Assembly: GCA_002375465.1 (NCBI GenBank)
Contig: DFLT01000007.1
Coordinates: 124,001-188,000, forward strand
DNA length: 64,000 nt
Source of the DNA: Alphaproteobacteria bacterium UBA3612
GTDB lineage: Bacteria > Pseudomonadota > Alphaproteobacteria > Sphingomonadales > Sphingomonadaceae
Direction: 5' to 3'
The stretch's first letter is position 1. The number at the start of each line of letters is the position of its first letter. Shown in pieces: positions 16,792 through 25,024 of this stretch. Both the position numbers and the translations under genes were made by a program. The notes under the pieces were generated by a model. It ran no database searches. It was not told where the DNA came from and saw only the letters and a program-made list of their open reading frames with translations.

Positions 16792-17643
16792 ATGACAGCG
16801 TTCACCATCATATTGACGGGGCTGGGCCTGCTGGTCGGCAGCTTTATCGGCGTCGTCGTGGAGCGGTGGCCGCATGGGGAGGGCTTTGCGCGCGGGCGGT
16901 CGCGGTGCGATGGGTGTGGCCGCACGCTGAACGCGGCGGAGATGGTGCCACTGTTGTCCTGGCTGTGGCTGAAGGGGCAGTGCCGTACATGCGGCGCGCG
17001 GATTTCGCCGCTGTTGCCCTTGCTGGAGATCGGCGCGGCGGCGATTGGCGGCATTGTGGGCATCACGCTGGAGGGACTGCCCGGCGCAGCTGGCGGCGCG
17101 GAGGGGTGGCTGCATCCGACCTGGTTGGCGACGGTGTCGGTGCATATGGCGTGGTTGGTGCCAGTGTCGCTGCACCTGGCGTGGGCGCCGTTCGGATGGG
17201 CGCTGCTGTGCCTGGCGGCGCTGGATTACCGGGCAATGTGGCTGCCGGACAGGCTGACCCTGCCGCTGCTGGCATTGGGCCTGCTGATCGGCGCGGCAAA
17301 GGGGCAGGCGGTGCTGGCGCTGGCGGGCGCAGGCATCGGCTGGGCGCTGCTGGTGCTGGTTGGCGGCGTATATGAGCGCGTGCGCGGCCGCGCGGGACTG
17401 GGTGGCGGCGATCCGAAATTGCTGGCGGCAATTGGCGCATGGCTGGGGCCGGGGGCGCTGCCGCTGGTCATCGTCGCCGCCTCTGTGGCCGGACTCGGCG
17501 TCGCAATGTCCATGAAGATCGCCGGCCATAAGGTCGGCGGGGCCACTCGGATGCCCTTCGGTACGCTGCTGGCCCTGGGCGCGTGCGGATATTTCGTCGT
17601 CTTGGCATTGGGCGAAGTGCCGGCGTTTTCAATTTTGTGGTGA
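16792..17643 (+). CDS. Prepilin peptidase (type IV leader peptidase)
   Basis: Integral-membrane aspartyl protease that cleaves and N-methylates prepilins or pseudopilins. 283 residues from the ATG at 16792; an in-frame TTG four codons earlier is less likely. The cytosolic N-terminal part carries the paired CDGC and CRTC zinc motifs of the methylating (PilD/GspO) type. Seven or eight hydrophobic segments follow. Catalytic aspartates are expected in LDYRAMWLPD and GGGDPKLLAAIGAWLG. It stands alone without pilus or secretion genes nearby. Confidence 0.9.
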   Translation: MTAFTIILTGLGLLVGSFIGVVVERWPHGEGFARGRSRCDGCGRTLNAAEMVPLLSWLWLKGQCRTCGARISPLLPLLEIGAAAIGGIVGITLEGLPGAAGGAEGWLHPTWLATVSVHMAWLVPVSLHLAWAPFGWALLCLAALDYRAMWLPDRLTLPLLALGLLIGAAKGQAVLALAGAGIGWALLVLVGGVYERVRGRAGLGGGDPKLLAAIGAWLGPGALPLVIVAASVAGLGVAMSMKIAGHKVGGATRMPFGTLLALGACGYFVVLALGEVPAFSILW

Positions 17644-17838
17644 GTGAAGGCGCCGTCCCCACATGAAGGGAAGAAAACTCTGATGTGTATCCGTGGGAGC
17701 CTACAAAATATAGTCTGAACGCTTGGCCGCGAGCGGGATTCATCTGCGATGGATTAGTGTCGGTGAGCTTTACACAAGCGTAACGATAAGGCGCGGACAA
17801 GATATATAAGTATATAAAAAATAAACATAAATATAGAA

Positions 17839-17854
17839 TGGCGTGATTTTTGCT
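17839..17854 (+). promoter_or_regulatory. Sigma-54 promoter of the PEP-CTERM gene
   Basis: TGGCGTGATTTTTGCT fits the RpoN pattern TGGCACG-N4-TTGCW, with GG and GC exactly 12 bases apart. It is about 200 bases ahead of the PEP-CTERM gene, leaving a long leader. Control of PEP-CTERM genes by RpoN with the PrsK/PrsR pair is known in other bacteria. Confidence 0.65.
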
Positions 17855-17901
17855 AATGTATGTTCGCGGTCCCAGCCTGGTTGCCGCAACGGGGGCAATA
17901 T

Positions 17902-17992
17902 CATGATTTTGAGCGTTCTGCCGGGGCTAGTCCGCCCTGTCTGCAGACCCAGGGCTTCGGCTTAGCCGGGCCAATATCCAGCGAGAATCATG
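17902..17992 (+). ncRNA. Candidate structured leader RNA before the PEP-CTERM gene
   Basis: Three nested helices can be drawn by eye: CATGATTTT (17902-17910) with AGAATCATG (17984-17992), GGCTA (17925-17929) with TAGCC (17963-17967), and GCCCTG (17934-17939) with CAGGGC (17950-17955). It lies in the predicted 5' leader. No known riboswitch class matches. The remaining bases of 17644-18054 are AT-rich with no gene. Confidence 0.4.
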
Positions 17993-18054
17993 GGCTGCGT
18001 ATGTCCGGCGTCTGTTTTTTTGAATTGGCCTTACTCGTACAAAGGGAATGCTGA

Positions 18055-18687
18055 ATGACCGTACTTCGTCTTAGCCTGGCCGCAGGAGTTGCTGCCCTCA
18101 CGCTCATATCTACACATGCTGCCGCCGCTCCGCTTATGCTTTACAATACCGGTGTTGATGATTCCGGCAGCGTAAAAGCCTCGGGCACACAGGAAACGCA
18201 TTACAGCCTGGTCGGTGGGAATGCGGTCGTTTTCAAGCATCCTGCCTGGTATGGCGTGTCAGGCGCTCAATGGATTTCCGGCTCAGGGAATGGCACGTCT
18301 GGAAATACATCGAACGTCTTTACGCTTACCTTCTCGCTCGCAGGATATGATTTCTCCACGGCCTCGATCTCTGGCCAGTTTGGCGGTGACGACGCAGTCT
18401 CCGTTTCGCTGAACGGCGGAACGGCCGTCGTTCGCAACCGCCCTGCTTATCAGAATTTGGGCGCCTTTACGTTCAGTGACGGCTTTCAAAGCGGAATGAA
18501 CACGCTCGCCTTTACTGTTAACAACTCTGGCGGTGGAGCGACCGGGCTCGTTGTCAGCGACCTGACAGGTGCGGCGGACTTGCTTCCCACAACGGTCTCG
18601 GAACCGGCCACATTGGCACTTATGTCATTTGGTCTTCTTGGCACCCTCGGCGTCGGGTTGCGCAGACGTAAGCTGGCTGCTCGCTGA
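18055..18687 (+). CDS. PEP-CTERM sorting domain protein
   Basis: 210-residue exported protein. An N-terminal signal peptide (to about THAAAA, residue 24) is followed by a Gly/Ser/Thr/Asn-rich beta-type body and the C-terminal sorting signal: SEPATLALM, a hydrophobic stretch, then LRRRKLAAR. Such proteins are processed by exosortase/EpsH systems and usually belong with exopolysaccharide or biofilm matrix. No exosortase is in the window. Codon use and moderate GC differ a little from neighbours. A sigma-54 promoter and structured leader lie upstream, and AAAGGGAATG is the ribosome site region. Confidence 0.85.
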   Translation: MTVLRLSLAAGVAALTLISTHAAAAPLMLYNTGVDDSGSVKASGTQETHYSLVGGNAVVFKHPAWYGVSGAQWISGSGNGTSGNTSNVFTLTFSLAGYDFSTASISGQFGGDDAVSVSLNGGTAVVRNRPAYQNLGAFTFSDGFQSGMNTLAFTVNNSGGGATGLVVSDLTGAADLLPTTVSEPATLALMSFGLLGTLGVGLRRRKLAAR

Positions 18688-18866
18688 TCTGCGTGCGGGC
18701 TAAATGCCTTATGTCCTGCTTGCATGCTAAGACCGTAAGCTGATCGGACCCGGGGTGGTAGCGAAAGAGGGTTAGTTGATCCTTGTTTCCCCATTCCGGG
18801 CAATCAGCTTTATGGACGTCGGCGGAAACGTCCCAGCGATATGCTCCCAAAGGGCGGTTCTGCTCC

Positions 18867-18992
18867 CACGCCGGAATGGTTCATGCCGCGCACATCGGCG
18901 GCGGCTTCGACGATCTGATGCGAAAGGCGGACGCTGCGCTGTACCGGGCGAAGGGCGGGGGCCGCAACAGGATCGAACAGGCGGCGGCATAG
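18867..18992 (+). pseudogene. Remnant of a GGDEF (diguanylate cyclase) C-terminus
   Basis: About 41 codons end in DDLMRKADAALYRAKGGGRN and a stop, the unmistakable end of a GGDEF domain (ADAALYRAK is the family's near-invariant last helix). The GGDEF catalytic motif and the rest of the domain are missing upstream, so this is a decayed fragment. Confidence 0.7.
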
Positions 18993-19047
18993 AGGATGCC
19001 GACCGCCTTGGTCGCATTCTGCCCGGAACGGCGCCTGATCCCGCGGC

Positions 19048-19200
19048 TTATCTCGCCACCAGTTTCCAGAGGCACAGCATGTTGGGGAGGGTCAGGCCGA
19101 GGATGGCGGCGATGTCGAGGGGGCCGTCGCCGAGGAGGCCGGCGATCAGGGCGGCGGTCATCATCACCGCAAATATGATGGGCCAGGTGAAGGTCTGCAT
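19048..19200 (-). CDS. Small membrane protein, 50 residues, tail gene of a lost PepSY locus
   Basis: 50 residues starting MQTFTWPIIFAVMMTAALIA, with two hydrophobic segments joined by GDGPLD. Small two-helix proteins with a LLGDG turn typically follow PepSY-associated transmembrane proteins in sphingomonad iron-uptake loci, and the tail of such a protein is preserved just upstream. It is intact itself but probably stranded. No strong ribosome site is visible. Function unknown. Confidence 0.5.
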   Translation of the reverse strand: MQTFTWPIIFAVMMTAALIAGLLGDGPLDIAAILGLTLPNMLCLWKLVAR

Positions 19201-19285
19201 GAGGCTTTTGTGCAGGCGCGGCCCGTATGGGTGGCGGCCGTGTGGGTGACGGGCGCGTGGGGGCGGGCGCGCGGGCGAGGGCGGC

Positions 19286-19399
19286 TCATGCCGAGGCCTC
19301 GCTTTCCACGACTTCCTGTACGCGGCGGTTGAGCGACTGACCGCGACGGCCGAGCCATAGATATATGCCGCTGCCCAACAACGCAGCTAATGCAACTGC
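19286..19399 (-). pseudogene. Truncated C-terminus of a PepSY-associated membrane protein
   Basis: 37 codons reading AVALAALLGSGIYLWLGRRG and on to VESEASA and a stop. SGIYLWLGRR is the typical last membrane segment of PepSY/PiuB iron-regulated proteins. An in-frame TAG immediately precedes the preserved part, so the other roughly 90 percent of the gene is gone. Confidence 0.6.
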
Positions 19400-19757
19400 C
19401 TATCATTTACGGGTGGGGCCGGTTCTTTATGGGTAAGGGGAGGTTCCGCCGACGGCGGCCATGACGGCGCCTTCGGTGCGGTCTGCCCCATTGAAACAGT
19501 TTGTCACATTCGCCACCAGGTCTGGAAACAGGGCGGTTCCTATATCGCCCTCGTCCTACAGGGACAGCCTGTCGAAGCAGGCCGGGCAACCGACGCAAGC
19601 ATCCGCGCCGCCGCACAAACGCACCGCAGATCGGTGTTCGGCGGCGCTCGTCCTGGCGTTCAACATATCGCTGCGGCCACACGAACATATCGCTGATGAA
19701 ATCAGTCTTTTGGCTTTGGCAGGGCCTTGAATGAAATTGAGAGAAATTGGAGATTTT
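19400..19757. other. Gene-poor stretch after the PepSY break point
   Basis: One plus-strand frame stays open and ends at 19696 (it contains QVWKQGGSYIALVLQGQPVE), but it has no credible start codon or recognisable family. It may be another fragment. AACATATCGCTG is repeated at about 19660 and 19684. Nothing else is seen. Confidence 0.35.
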
Positions 19758-19937
19758 ATGAAGTTAGTTCTATTGTGTTTTGCAGGGCTTAGCCTGACCG
19801 CATGTGCCGGGTCGCCCCTTTCCAACTCTGCTGAAAATCGTGCGCAGTTGAATTCAAGTTCGGAGCGGACCTATTCGAAGTGCATGTGGACGAAGCCGCG
19901 CTGTGCGCCCGGCCTTGCCCGGACACCGGGCGCATAA
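19758..19937 (+). CDS. Small lipoprotein, 59 residues
   Basis: Signal of a lipoprotein: MKLVLLCFAGLSLTAC with lipobox LTAC (Cys16), then a short Ser/Asn-rich mature part with two more cysteines (KCMW and RCAP). A start nine codons upstream is possible, but the ATG at 19758 gives a regular signal peptide, with GGAGATTTT ahead of it. No family recognised. The AT-richer first third differs from the GC-rich tail. Confidence 0.55.
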   Translation: MKLVLLCFAGLSLTACAGSPLSNSAENRAQLNSSSERTYSKCMWTKPRCAPGLARTPGA

Positions 19938-20047
19938 CGCCCCCCCTCCAAATTATCCTTGGCATGGGCAGTTAGGCCGATAAGCGGGCGAAACGCTGAA
20001 GCGCGGAGATACTGACGGGCCGTCAGATCCTGCGACTTTTCGAACCT

Positions 20048-20833
20048 TTGCATGCCAAGGAGGAGAGGCCCATCCCCCGTTCCACATTCATCCCATCGCT
20101 CGCCGTGCTTTGCGGCGGCAGCGTCATGGCGCTGGCCTTTGCCGGGTTTCCCGCGGCGGCGCAGTCCTCCACCCTGGCATCCGCCGAAGTGATGACGGAT
20201 TACAGGGTGCGAGGATTGAGCTGGAGCGACGGTGAGACGACGGCGCAGGCCTATGTCGGTCTGCCCATATCGTCCCGACTGGATGCCTCTATCACGGCCA
20301 CGGCGCTGCGCGAGTCGAGCCGCCACGGTGGCAGTGATGTCGGAGTCGATCTGGCGGCCTATTATGGCGACCGTGCCGGGCTGTTCGACTGGTATGGCGG
20401 TGTCGTCGGACATTTGTTCGCGGGCGCAGAGGGATCGATGGATTATGCCGAAGTCCGCGCGGGCGGCAGCGTGACGCTGGGGCCGGCCGCCGTCGACGTG
20501 TCGGCATCCTATGCGCCGTCGCAGGACGCTATCGGCGGCAGCAACCTATATGGCCGTATCGGCGCGCAAGCCGGCATCTGGGGCAGTCCCATCACCTTTC
20601 GCGGGCATGTAGGCAGATCCACCGGATCGGTTGACGATCCGGTGCGGGCAAATCGCCTGCGCCCCGGCGGCGATTATACCGACTGGTTATTGGGCGCAGA
20701 TTATGTGCTGGGGCCTTTCCTTTTCGGTCTGGCCTATACCGACACCGACATCGATGCCTCTGAAGCGGTCCCGGCTGGACTTGGCCGCGATGCGGGTTCA
20801 CGTATCGTCGCGCGCGCGCGGTTCGATTTCTAG
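20048..20833 (+). CDS. TorF family outer-membrane porin-like protein
   Basis: Predicted beta-barrel of the TorF family, small proteins of proteobacteria and especially sphingomonads. Signal peptide ends at FPAAAQ; the mature part has alternating beta strands starting ASAEVMTDYRVRGLSWSDGE, the family's conserved N-terminal segment, and ends in Phe (RARFDF), as outer-membrane proteins do. The start is uncertain: the frame opens with TTG at 20048, but the best ribosome site (AAGGAGG) lies eight bases before an ATC codon at 20072 that would give a perfect signal peptide. Substrate unknown. Confidence 0.8.
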   Translation: MHAKEERPIPRSTFIPSLAVLCGGSVMALAFAGFPAAAQSSTLASAEVMTDYRVRGLSWSDGETTAQAYVGLPISSRLDASITATALRESSRHGGSDVGVDLAAYYGDRAGLFDWYGGVVGHLFAGAEGSMDYAEVRAGGSVTLGPAAVDVSASYAPSQDAIGGSNLYGRIGAQAGIWGSPITFRGHVGRSTGSVDDPVRANRLRPGGDYTDWLLGADYVLGPFLFGLAYTDTDIDASEAVPAGLGRDAGSRIVARARFDF

Positions 20834-20873
20834 ACCTTAGCTATCGGCGCGAAAGCTTTGAGAGGAGCCTGAT

Positions 20874-21629
20874 ATGCCGAGCGAGAAAGTGACCATCCGA
20901 ACGCGGGATGGTGAATGTCCCGTGCATGTCATGCGCCCTGCCGGTGCCACCGGAGCCGGCCAGTGGCCTGCCGTGATCCTCTATATGGACGCGGGCGGCA
21001 TACGGCCCGGCATTGCCGCCATGGCACAGCGTCTGGCGGATGCGGGATATATCGTGCTGCTGCCCGACCTGTTCTACCGCTATGGCCATTACGACCCCTT
21101 TGTGCCCGCAGAGGTTTTCGCCGGCGACATGCGCGCGATCCTGGGGCCGCTGATGGCGACGACGGGCAATGACAAGGCCGCCGAAGATACCGGGTCGCTG
21201 CTGACCTATCTGGACACGCGCGCCGATGTGAAGGGGCGCAGGATTGGCGCGGTGGGGTTCTGCATGGGAGGTGGCATGGCCATCGTCGCTGCTGGCACCT
21301 ACCCGGATCGCTTTGCGGCCGTGGCAAGCTTTCACGGCGGCAATCTGGCGACCGACGCGCCGACCAGTCCGCATTTGTGGGCATCGCACCTGTCGGCGGA
21401 AGTCTATGTCGCCGCCGCGGAGAACGATAATAGCTATCCGCCCGAGATGGCCGAACGGTTTGAAAAGGCGCTGGCCGATGCGGGCGTGTCCTATGCCACC
21501 GACACCTATCCGGCCGCGCATGGCTGGGTGATGCCGGATTTCCCCGTGTATGACGAGGCCTCCGCCGAGCGGGGCTGGGAGGAAATGCTGGCGCTGTTCG
21601 AGCGGGCGCTGGGCGAGGCGACGGAGTAG
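20874..21629 (+). CDS. Dienelactone hydrolase family alpha/beta hydrolase
   Basis: 251-residue cytosolic hydrolase of the DLH family, which uses a Cys-Asp-His triad rather than Ser. The nucleophile is in GFCMGGG (Cys about residue 131), Asp in AAENDNSYPP and His in AAHGW. The gene carries AGAGGAGCC ahead of the ATG. No aromatic degradation genes lie near, so the substrate cannot be told; carboxymethylenebutenolidase is the family's name-giving activity only. Confidence 0.9.
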   Translation: MPSEKVTIRTRDGECPVHVMRPAGATGAGQWPAVILYMDAGGIRPGIAAMAQRLADAGYIVLLPDLFYRYGHYDPFVPAEVFAGDMRAILGPLMATTGNDKAAEDTGSLLTYLDTRADVKGRRIGAVGFCMGGGMAIVAAGTYPDRFAAVASFHGGNLATDAPTSPHLWASHLSAEVYVAAAENDNSYPPEMAERFEKALADAGVSYATDTYPAAHGWVMPDFPVYDEASAERGWEEMLALFERALGEATE

Positions 21630-21635
21630 CGCGCC

Positions 21636-22022
21636 CTAGCGTTTTTCCACCTGATGCTTCTTTGACGCGGCGGCGGCTCGCTGCCACGGCCAGCAGCCCT
21701 CTATCTCCGTTTCGAGGGAAAAGCTGAGGAAGGTCCGGATGACGACGATCGCACCCAGAAGGCCGACGCTTTCATAGCTGAGGGGGGCGGTGATGGTGGC
21801 GATGATGTCCGCGCCGACGAGAAGCTCCAGCCCCAGAAGGATGCCGCGGCCCAGGTTCGAGCGGTAACGGTCATAGGCATCGCGCCAGTCACCGGACTGC
21901 CGACCCTGCACCACATAAGCGCCGCTGGACAACAGGATGCTGATCAAGATGACGGCGACGCCGGCAAGCTCTATCAGCATGGCGATCTGCCCGACGATAC
22001 CATGGACCTGGTCAATCATCAT
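21636..22022 (-). CDS. DUF1622 family membrane protein
   Basis: 128 residues with three membrane segments (about 12-33, 60-80, 86-104). The signature RSNLGRGILLGLELLVGADII is that of DUF1622, small inner-membrane proteins of unknown function. It is convergent with the dienelactone hydrolase gene, six bases apart. The C-terminal tail is basic and cytosolic. Confidence 0.82.
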   Translation of the reverse strand: MMIDQVHGIVGQIAMLIELAGVAVILISILLSSGAYVVQGRQSGDWRDAYDRYRSNLGRGILLGLELLVGADIIATITAPLSYESVGLLGAIVVIRTFLSFSLETEIEGCWPWQRAAAASKKHQVEKR

Positions 22023-22136
22023 GGATCGTAAACAAAGGGCCGCCGGGCCTTGTTCCGCATGGCGCGCGGGATCGTGGCCAAATCATGCGGGCGAATGATG
22101 ACCGGGCAACCATCGGGCTGCCCGGTCAAAGGCGCA

Positions 22137-22619
22137 TTAAAGCTGCGAAAGCATGTGTTCCGCGCTTGAGACGCGGAAGTCGCCGGGCGCCTCTACGTTC
22201 AGTTCCGAAACAACGCCGTCCTTGACGATCATGGAATAGCGCTGCGAGCGCTTGCCCATGCCGAAGCCCGAGGCGTCCATGGTCAGGCCGAGCGCCTCCG
22301 TGAAATCGCCATTGCCGTCGGCCAGCATCGTGACCTTCTGCCCGGCATCGGCGCTTTTGCCCCAGGCATCCATGACGAACGCGTCATTGACGCTGACGCA
22401 GGCGATTTCGTCGACCCCGCTGGATTTCAATTCGTCGGCTTTGGTTACATAACCGGGCAGGTGCTTTGCGCTGCAGGTCGGCGTGAAGGCGCCGGGAACG
22501 GCAAACAGGGCAACCGTACGACCGGCAAAGAATTCGCCCGTCTCGACGGGGCGGGGCCCTTCTTCGGTCATTTTCGTGAGTTTGGCAGCAGGTATCTTGT
22601 CACCGACGTTGAGGGGCAT
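22137..22619 (-). CDS. Peroxiredoxin, Prx5 type
   Basis: 160-residue thiol peroxidase reducing hydrogen peroxide and organic peroxides. The peroxidatic site is PGAFTPTCSAKHLPGY (family PxxxTxxC); no second conserved cysteine is evident, so a 1-Cys or glutaredoxin-dependent mechanism fits. The hydrophobic MPLNVGDKIP start at 22619 is six bases from AGGAG; two upstream ATGs are less well placed. Divergent from yqgE across about 90 bases. Confidence 0.92.
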   Translation of the reverse strand: MPLNVGDKIPAAKLTKMTEEGPRPVETGEFFAGRTVALFAVPGAFTPTCSAKHLPGYVTKADELKSSGVDEIACVSVNDAFVMDAWGKSADAGQKVTMLADGNGDFTEALGLTMDASGFGMGKRSQRYSMIVKDGVVSELNVEAPGDFRVSSAEHMLSQL

Positions 22620-22708
22620 TGTCATCTCCTTTGTTGGAACAGGGTCACGCACATTCCATCGCACGTTGCGCGGCATGGTTCCACCTTGGCGAATGCGGCA
22701 GGGCGCTT

Positions 22709-23296
22709 ATGTTAACCCTGATGACACAAACCACACCTGCGCCGCCGCCCTTTCTGTCCGGACAGTTCCTGTTGTCCATGCCGGGGATGGGGGACGAAAG
22801 GTTTTCCCGCGCCGTCATCGCCATGTGTGCCCATGACGACGAGTCCGCGCTGGGCATCGTCATCAATCATGTTCGCGGCGACGTCGACGCGCGCGGCCTG
22901 ATGGATCAGCTGGACATCGATCATTCGGGCATGGACGACGCCCCGGTCTATGCCGGCGGGCCGGTGGAGCCGCAGCGCGGATTCGTCCTGCATTCCACGG
23001 ATTATGAGGGGCAGGGCACGCTGAATGTCGCGGGGCGCTGGGCGCTGACAGCGACGCTGGACATATTGCGCGACATCGGCGCGGGTAACGGCCCGGCGCA
23101 ATGGCTGATCGCGCTGGGCTATACCGGCTGGGGCGAGGGGCAATTGGAACGGGAACTGACGCAGCATGGCTGGATGAGCGTGGACGGCGACGGTGGCATC
23201 ATGTGGAACACCCATGTCGCCGACCGCTGGCCGCGCGCGTTCGAAAGCGCGGGTATCGATGTGTCGCTGCTGTCCGCCACCAGCGGGCGAGCCTAG
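22709..23296 (+). CDS. YqgE/AlgH family protein
   Basis: 195-residue UPF0301 protein. Conserved parts: FLSGQFLLSMPGMGDERFSR at the start, ALGIVINH, YAGGPVEPQRGFVLHS and ALGYTGWGEGQLE, all family hallmarks. Biochemical function is unknown; AlgH was first named for effects on alginate regulation in Pseudomonas. Start at 22709 or the ATG four codons later. Confidence 0.92.
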   Translation: MLTLMTQTTPAPPPFLSGQFLLSMPGMGDERFSRAVIAMCAHDDESALGIVINHVRGDVDARGLMDQLDIDHSGMDDAPVYAGGPVEPQRGFVLHSTDYEGQGTLNVAGRWALTATLDILRDIGAGNGPAQWLIALGYTGWGEGQLERELTQHGWMSVDGDGGIMWNTHVADRWPRAFESAGIDVSLLSATSGRA

Positions 23297-23340
23297 CCTA
23301 AGCCTGTTCCACGACGCCGGGCGCAAGCGTTCCGGCAAGG

Positions 23341-23360
23341 ATATAAAGCAATCTTTATAT
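23341..23360 (+). promoter_or_regulatory. SahR-type operator upstream of ahcY
   Basis: Perfect inverted repeat ATATAAAG, four bases, CTTTATAT, 68 bases before the ahcY start. It is nearly identical to the palindrome upstream of the ArsR-methyltransferase gene at 50228 and fits the SahR type of SAM-cycle operator. Confidence 0.75.
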
Positions 23361-23427
23361 TTGCCCCCGCGTCCGGCGGCTCCTATGGTCGCGCCATATG
23401 CAATTCTCGACTGACAGGAGTGCCGAA

Positions 23428-24816
23428 ATGGCCGAAGACTATATTATTTCCGATATCAACCTGGCCGAATATGGCCGCCGCGAACTGGACATCGCCGAAA
23501 CCGAAATGCCCGGCCTGATGGCGACGCGGGAGGAATATGGCGAAGCAAAGCCGCTGAAGGGCGCGCGCATCGCCGGCTGCCTGCACATGACCATTCAGAC
23601 GGCCGCGCTGATCGAAACGCTGACGGCGCTGGGCGCGGAAGTCCGCTGGGCATCGTGCAACATCTATTCGACGCAGGATCATGCCGCCGCCGCCATCGCC
23701 GCGACGGGCGTGCCGGTCTTTGCCAAGAAGGGCGAGACGCTGGCCGAATATTGGGAATATGTGGACCAGATTTTCCAGTGGGGCGACGATCCCTGCAATC
23801 TGATCCTGGACGATGGCGGCGACGCCACCGGGTACGTCATCTGGGGCGCGCGCATGGAAGCGGGCGAGGAAATGCCCGCGCCGGGGAACGAGGAAGAGGA
23901 AGAGATGCAGAAGGTGCTGAAAAAGCGCCTGAAGGAGTCGCCGGGCTTCTTCACCAAGCTGCGCGATTCCATCAAGGGCGTCTCTGAAGAAACGACGACC
24001 GGCGTGCTGCGCCTGTACGGCCTTGCCAAGAAGGGCAAGCTGCCCTTCCCCGCGATCAACGTAAATGACAGCGTCACCAAGTCGAAGTTCGACAATAAAT
24101 ATGGCTGCAAGGAATCGCTGGTCGACGGCATTCGCCGCGGCACCGACGTGATGATGGCCGGCAAGGTCGCTGTTGTCGCCGGTTATGGCGATGTCGGCAA
24201 GGGCTCCGCCGCCAGCCTGCGCGGCGCCGGTGCGCGCGTGATGGTGACGGAAATCGACCCGATCTGCGCCCTGCAGGCGGCGATGGACGGCTATGCCGTG
24301 ACGACGATGGAAGAAGCGGCACCGTTCGCCGACATCTTCGTAACGACGACCGGCAATAAGGACGTCATCACCATCGAGCATATGCGCGCGATGAAGGACA
24401 TGGCGATCGTCGGCAATATCGGCCATTTCGACAATGAAATTCAGGTCGGCAAGCTGGCCAATCTGGAACATGTCGAAGTGAAGCCGCAGGTGGACATGTA
24501 CACCTTCCCCGACGGCAAGCGCATGCTGCTGCTGTCGCAGGGGCGCCTGCTTAACCTGGGCAATGCGACGGGGCATCCCAGCTTCGTCATGTCGGCCAGC
24601 TTTACCAACCAGGTGCTGGCGCAGATCGAATTGTGGACCAAGGGCGAAAATTACGAGAACCAGGTCTATGTCCTGCCCAAGCATCTGGACGAGAAGGTCG
24701 CCCGCCTGCACCTTGAGAAGCTGAACGTGAAGCTGAGCGAGCTGTCGCAGGAACAGGCCGATTATATCGGCGTGCCCGTCAACGGGCCGTTCAAGGCGAA
24801 CGAATATCGCTATTAA
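23428..24816 (+). CDS. ahcY: Adenosylhomocysteinase
   Basis: Hydrolyses S-adenosylhomocysteine to adenosine and homocysteine, removing the product inhibitor of methyltransferases. 462 residues, typical for the long bacterial form with the 40-residue insert. NAD-binding GYGDVGKGSAASLRGAGARV and the C-terminal LHLEKLNVKLSELSQEQADYIGVPVNGPF-type ending (with KANEYRY last) are visible. The ATG at 23428 follows GACAGGAG; an upstream ATG lacks a ribosome site. Probably controlled by the SahR-like regulator at 50261. Confidence 0.97.
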   Translation: MAEDYIISDINLAEYGRRELDIAETEMPGLMATREEYGEAKPLKGARIAGCLHMTIQTAALIETLTALGAEVRWASCNIYSTQDHAAAAIAATGVPVFAKKGETLAEYWEYVDQIFQWGDDPCNLILDDGGDATGYVIWGARMEAGEEMPAPGNEEEEEMQKVLKKRLKESPGFFTKLRDSIKGVSEETTTGVLRLYGLAKKGKLPFPAINVNDSVTKSKFDNKYGCKESLVDGIRRGTDVMMAGKVAVVAGYGDVGKGSAASLRGAGARVMVTEIDPICALQAAMDGYAVTTMEEAAPFADIFVTTTGNKDVITIEHMRAMKDMAIVGNIGHFDNEIQVGKLANLEHVEVKPQVDMYTFPDGKRMLLLSQGRLLNLGNATGHPSFVMSASFTNQVLAQIELWTKGENYENQVYVLPKHLDEKVARLHLEKLNVKLSELSQEQADYIGVPVNGPFKANEYRY

Positions 24817-24856
24817 TGGCTGAGCCGCCCTGTCGATAAGGGCATCTCTGCAAAGG

Positions 24857-24897
24857 AATGGGCGGCGGCACCAATGGTGTCGTCGCCCATTTCGTTT
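24857..24897 (+). terminator. Terminator after ahcY
   Basis: A 16-pair stem, AATGGGCGGCGGCACC with GGTGTCGTCGCCCATT (two G-U pairs), three-base loop, followed by TCGTTT. Confidence 0.65.
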
Positions 24898-25024
24898 CAA
24901 TGGGGTGCCGAGCGGGGGGAGAGTCAGTGGGAATCAGGGGGAAGAGGCGATGAGGGTTTCATCATAGCCGCGCCCTGTCAGCAGTTTGTTGTACGCCGGG
25001 CGATGCTCCGATAGGGAAACAGGC

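Noticed and set aside
18690..18866. Small ORFs between the PEP-CTERM gene and the GGDEF remnant
   Set aside because: All frames are short, without ribosome sites, and give no family pattern.
22031..22056. GGAAC-N17-TGTT on the minus strand before the DUF1622 gene
   Set aside because: It resembles an EcfG promoter, but the -10 is only eight bases from the start codon, leaving no room for a leader.
23383..24900. 505-residue open frame antisense to ahcY
   Set aside because: Long antisense frames are common in high-GC codon-biased genes; His/Arg-rich composition and no family features.
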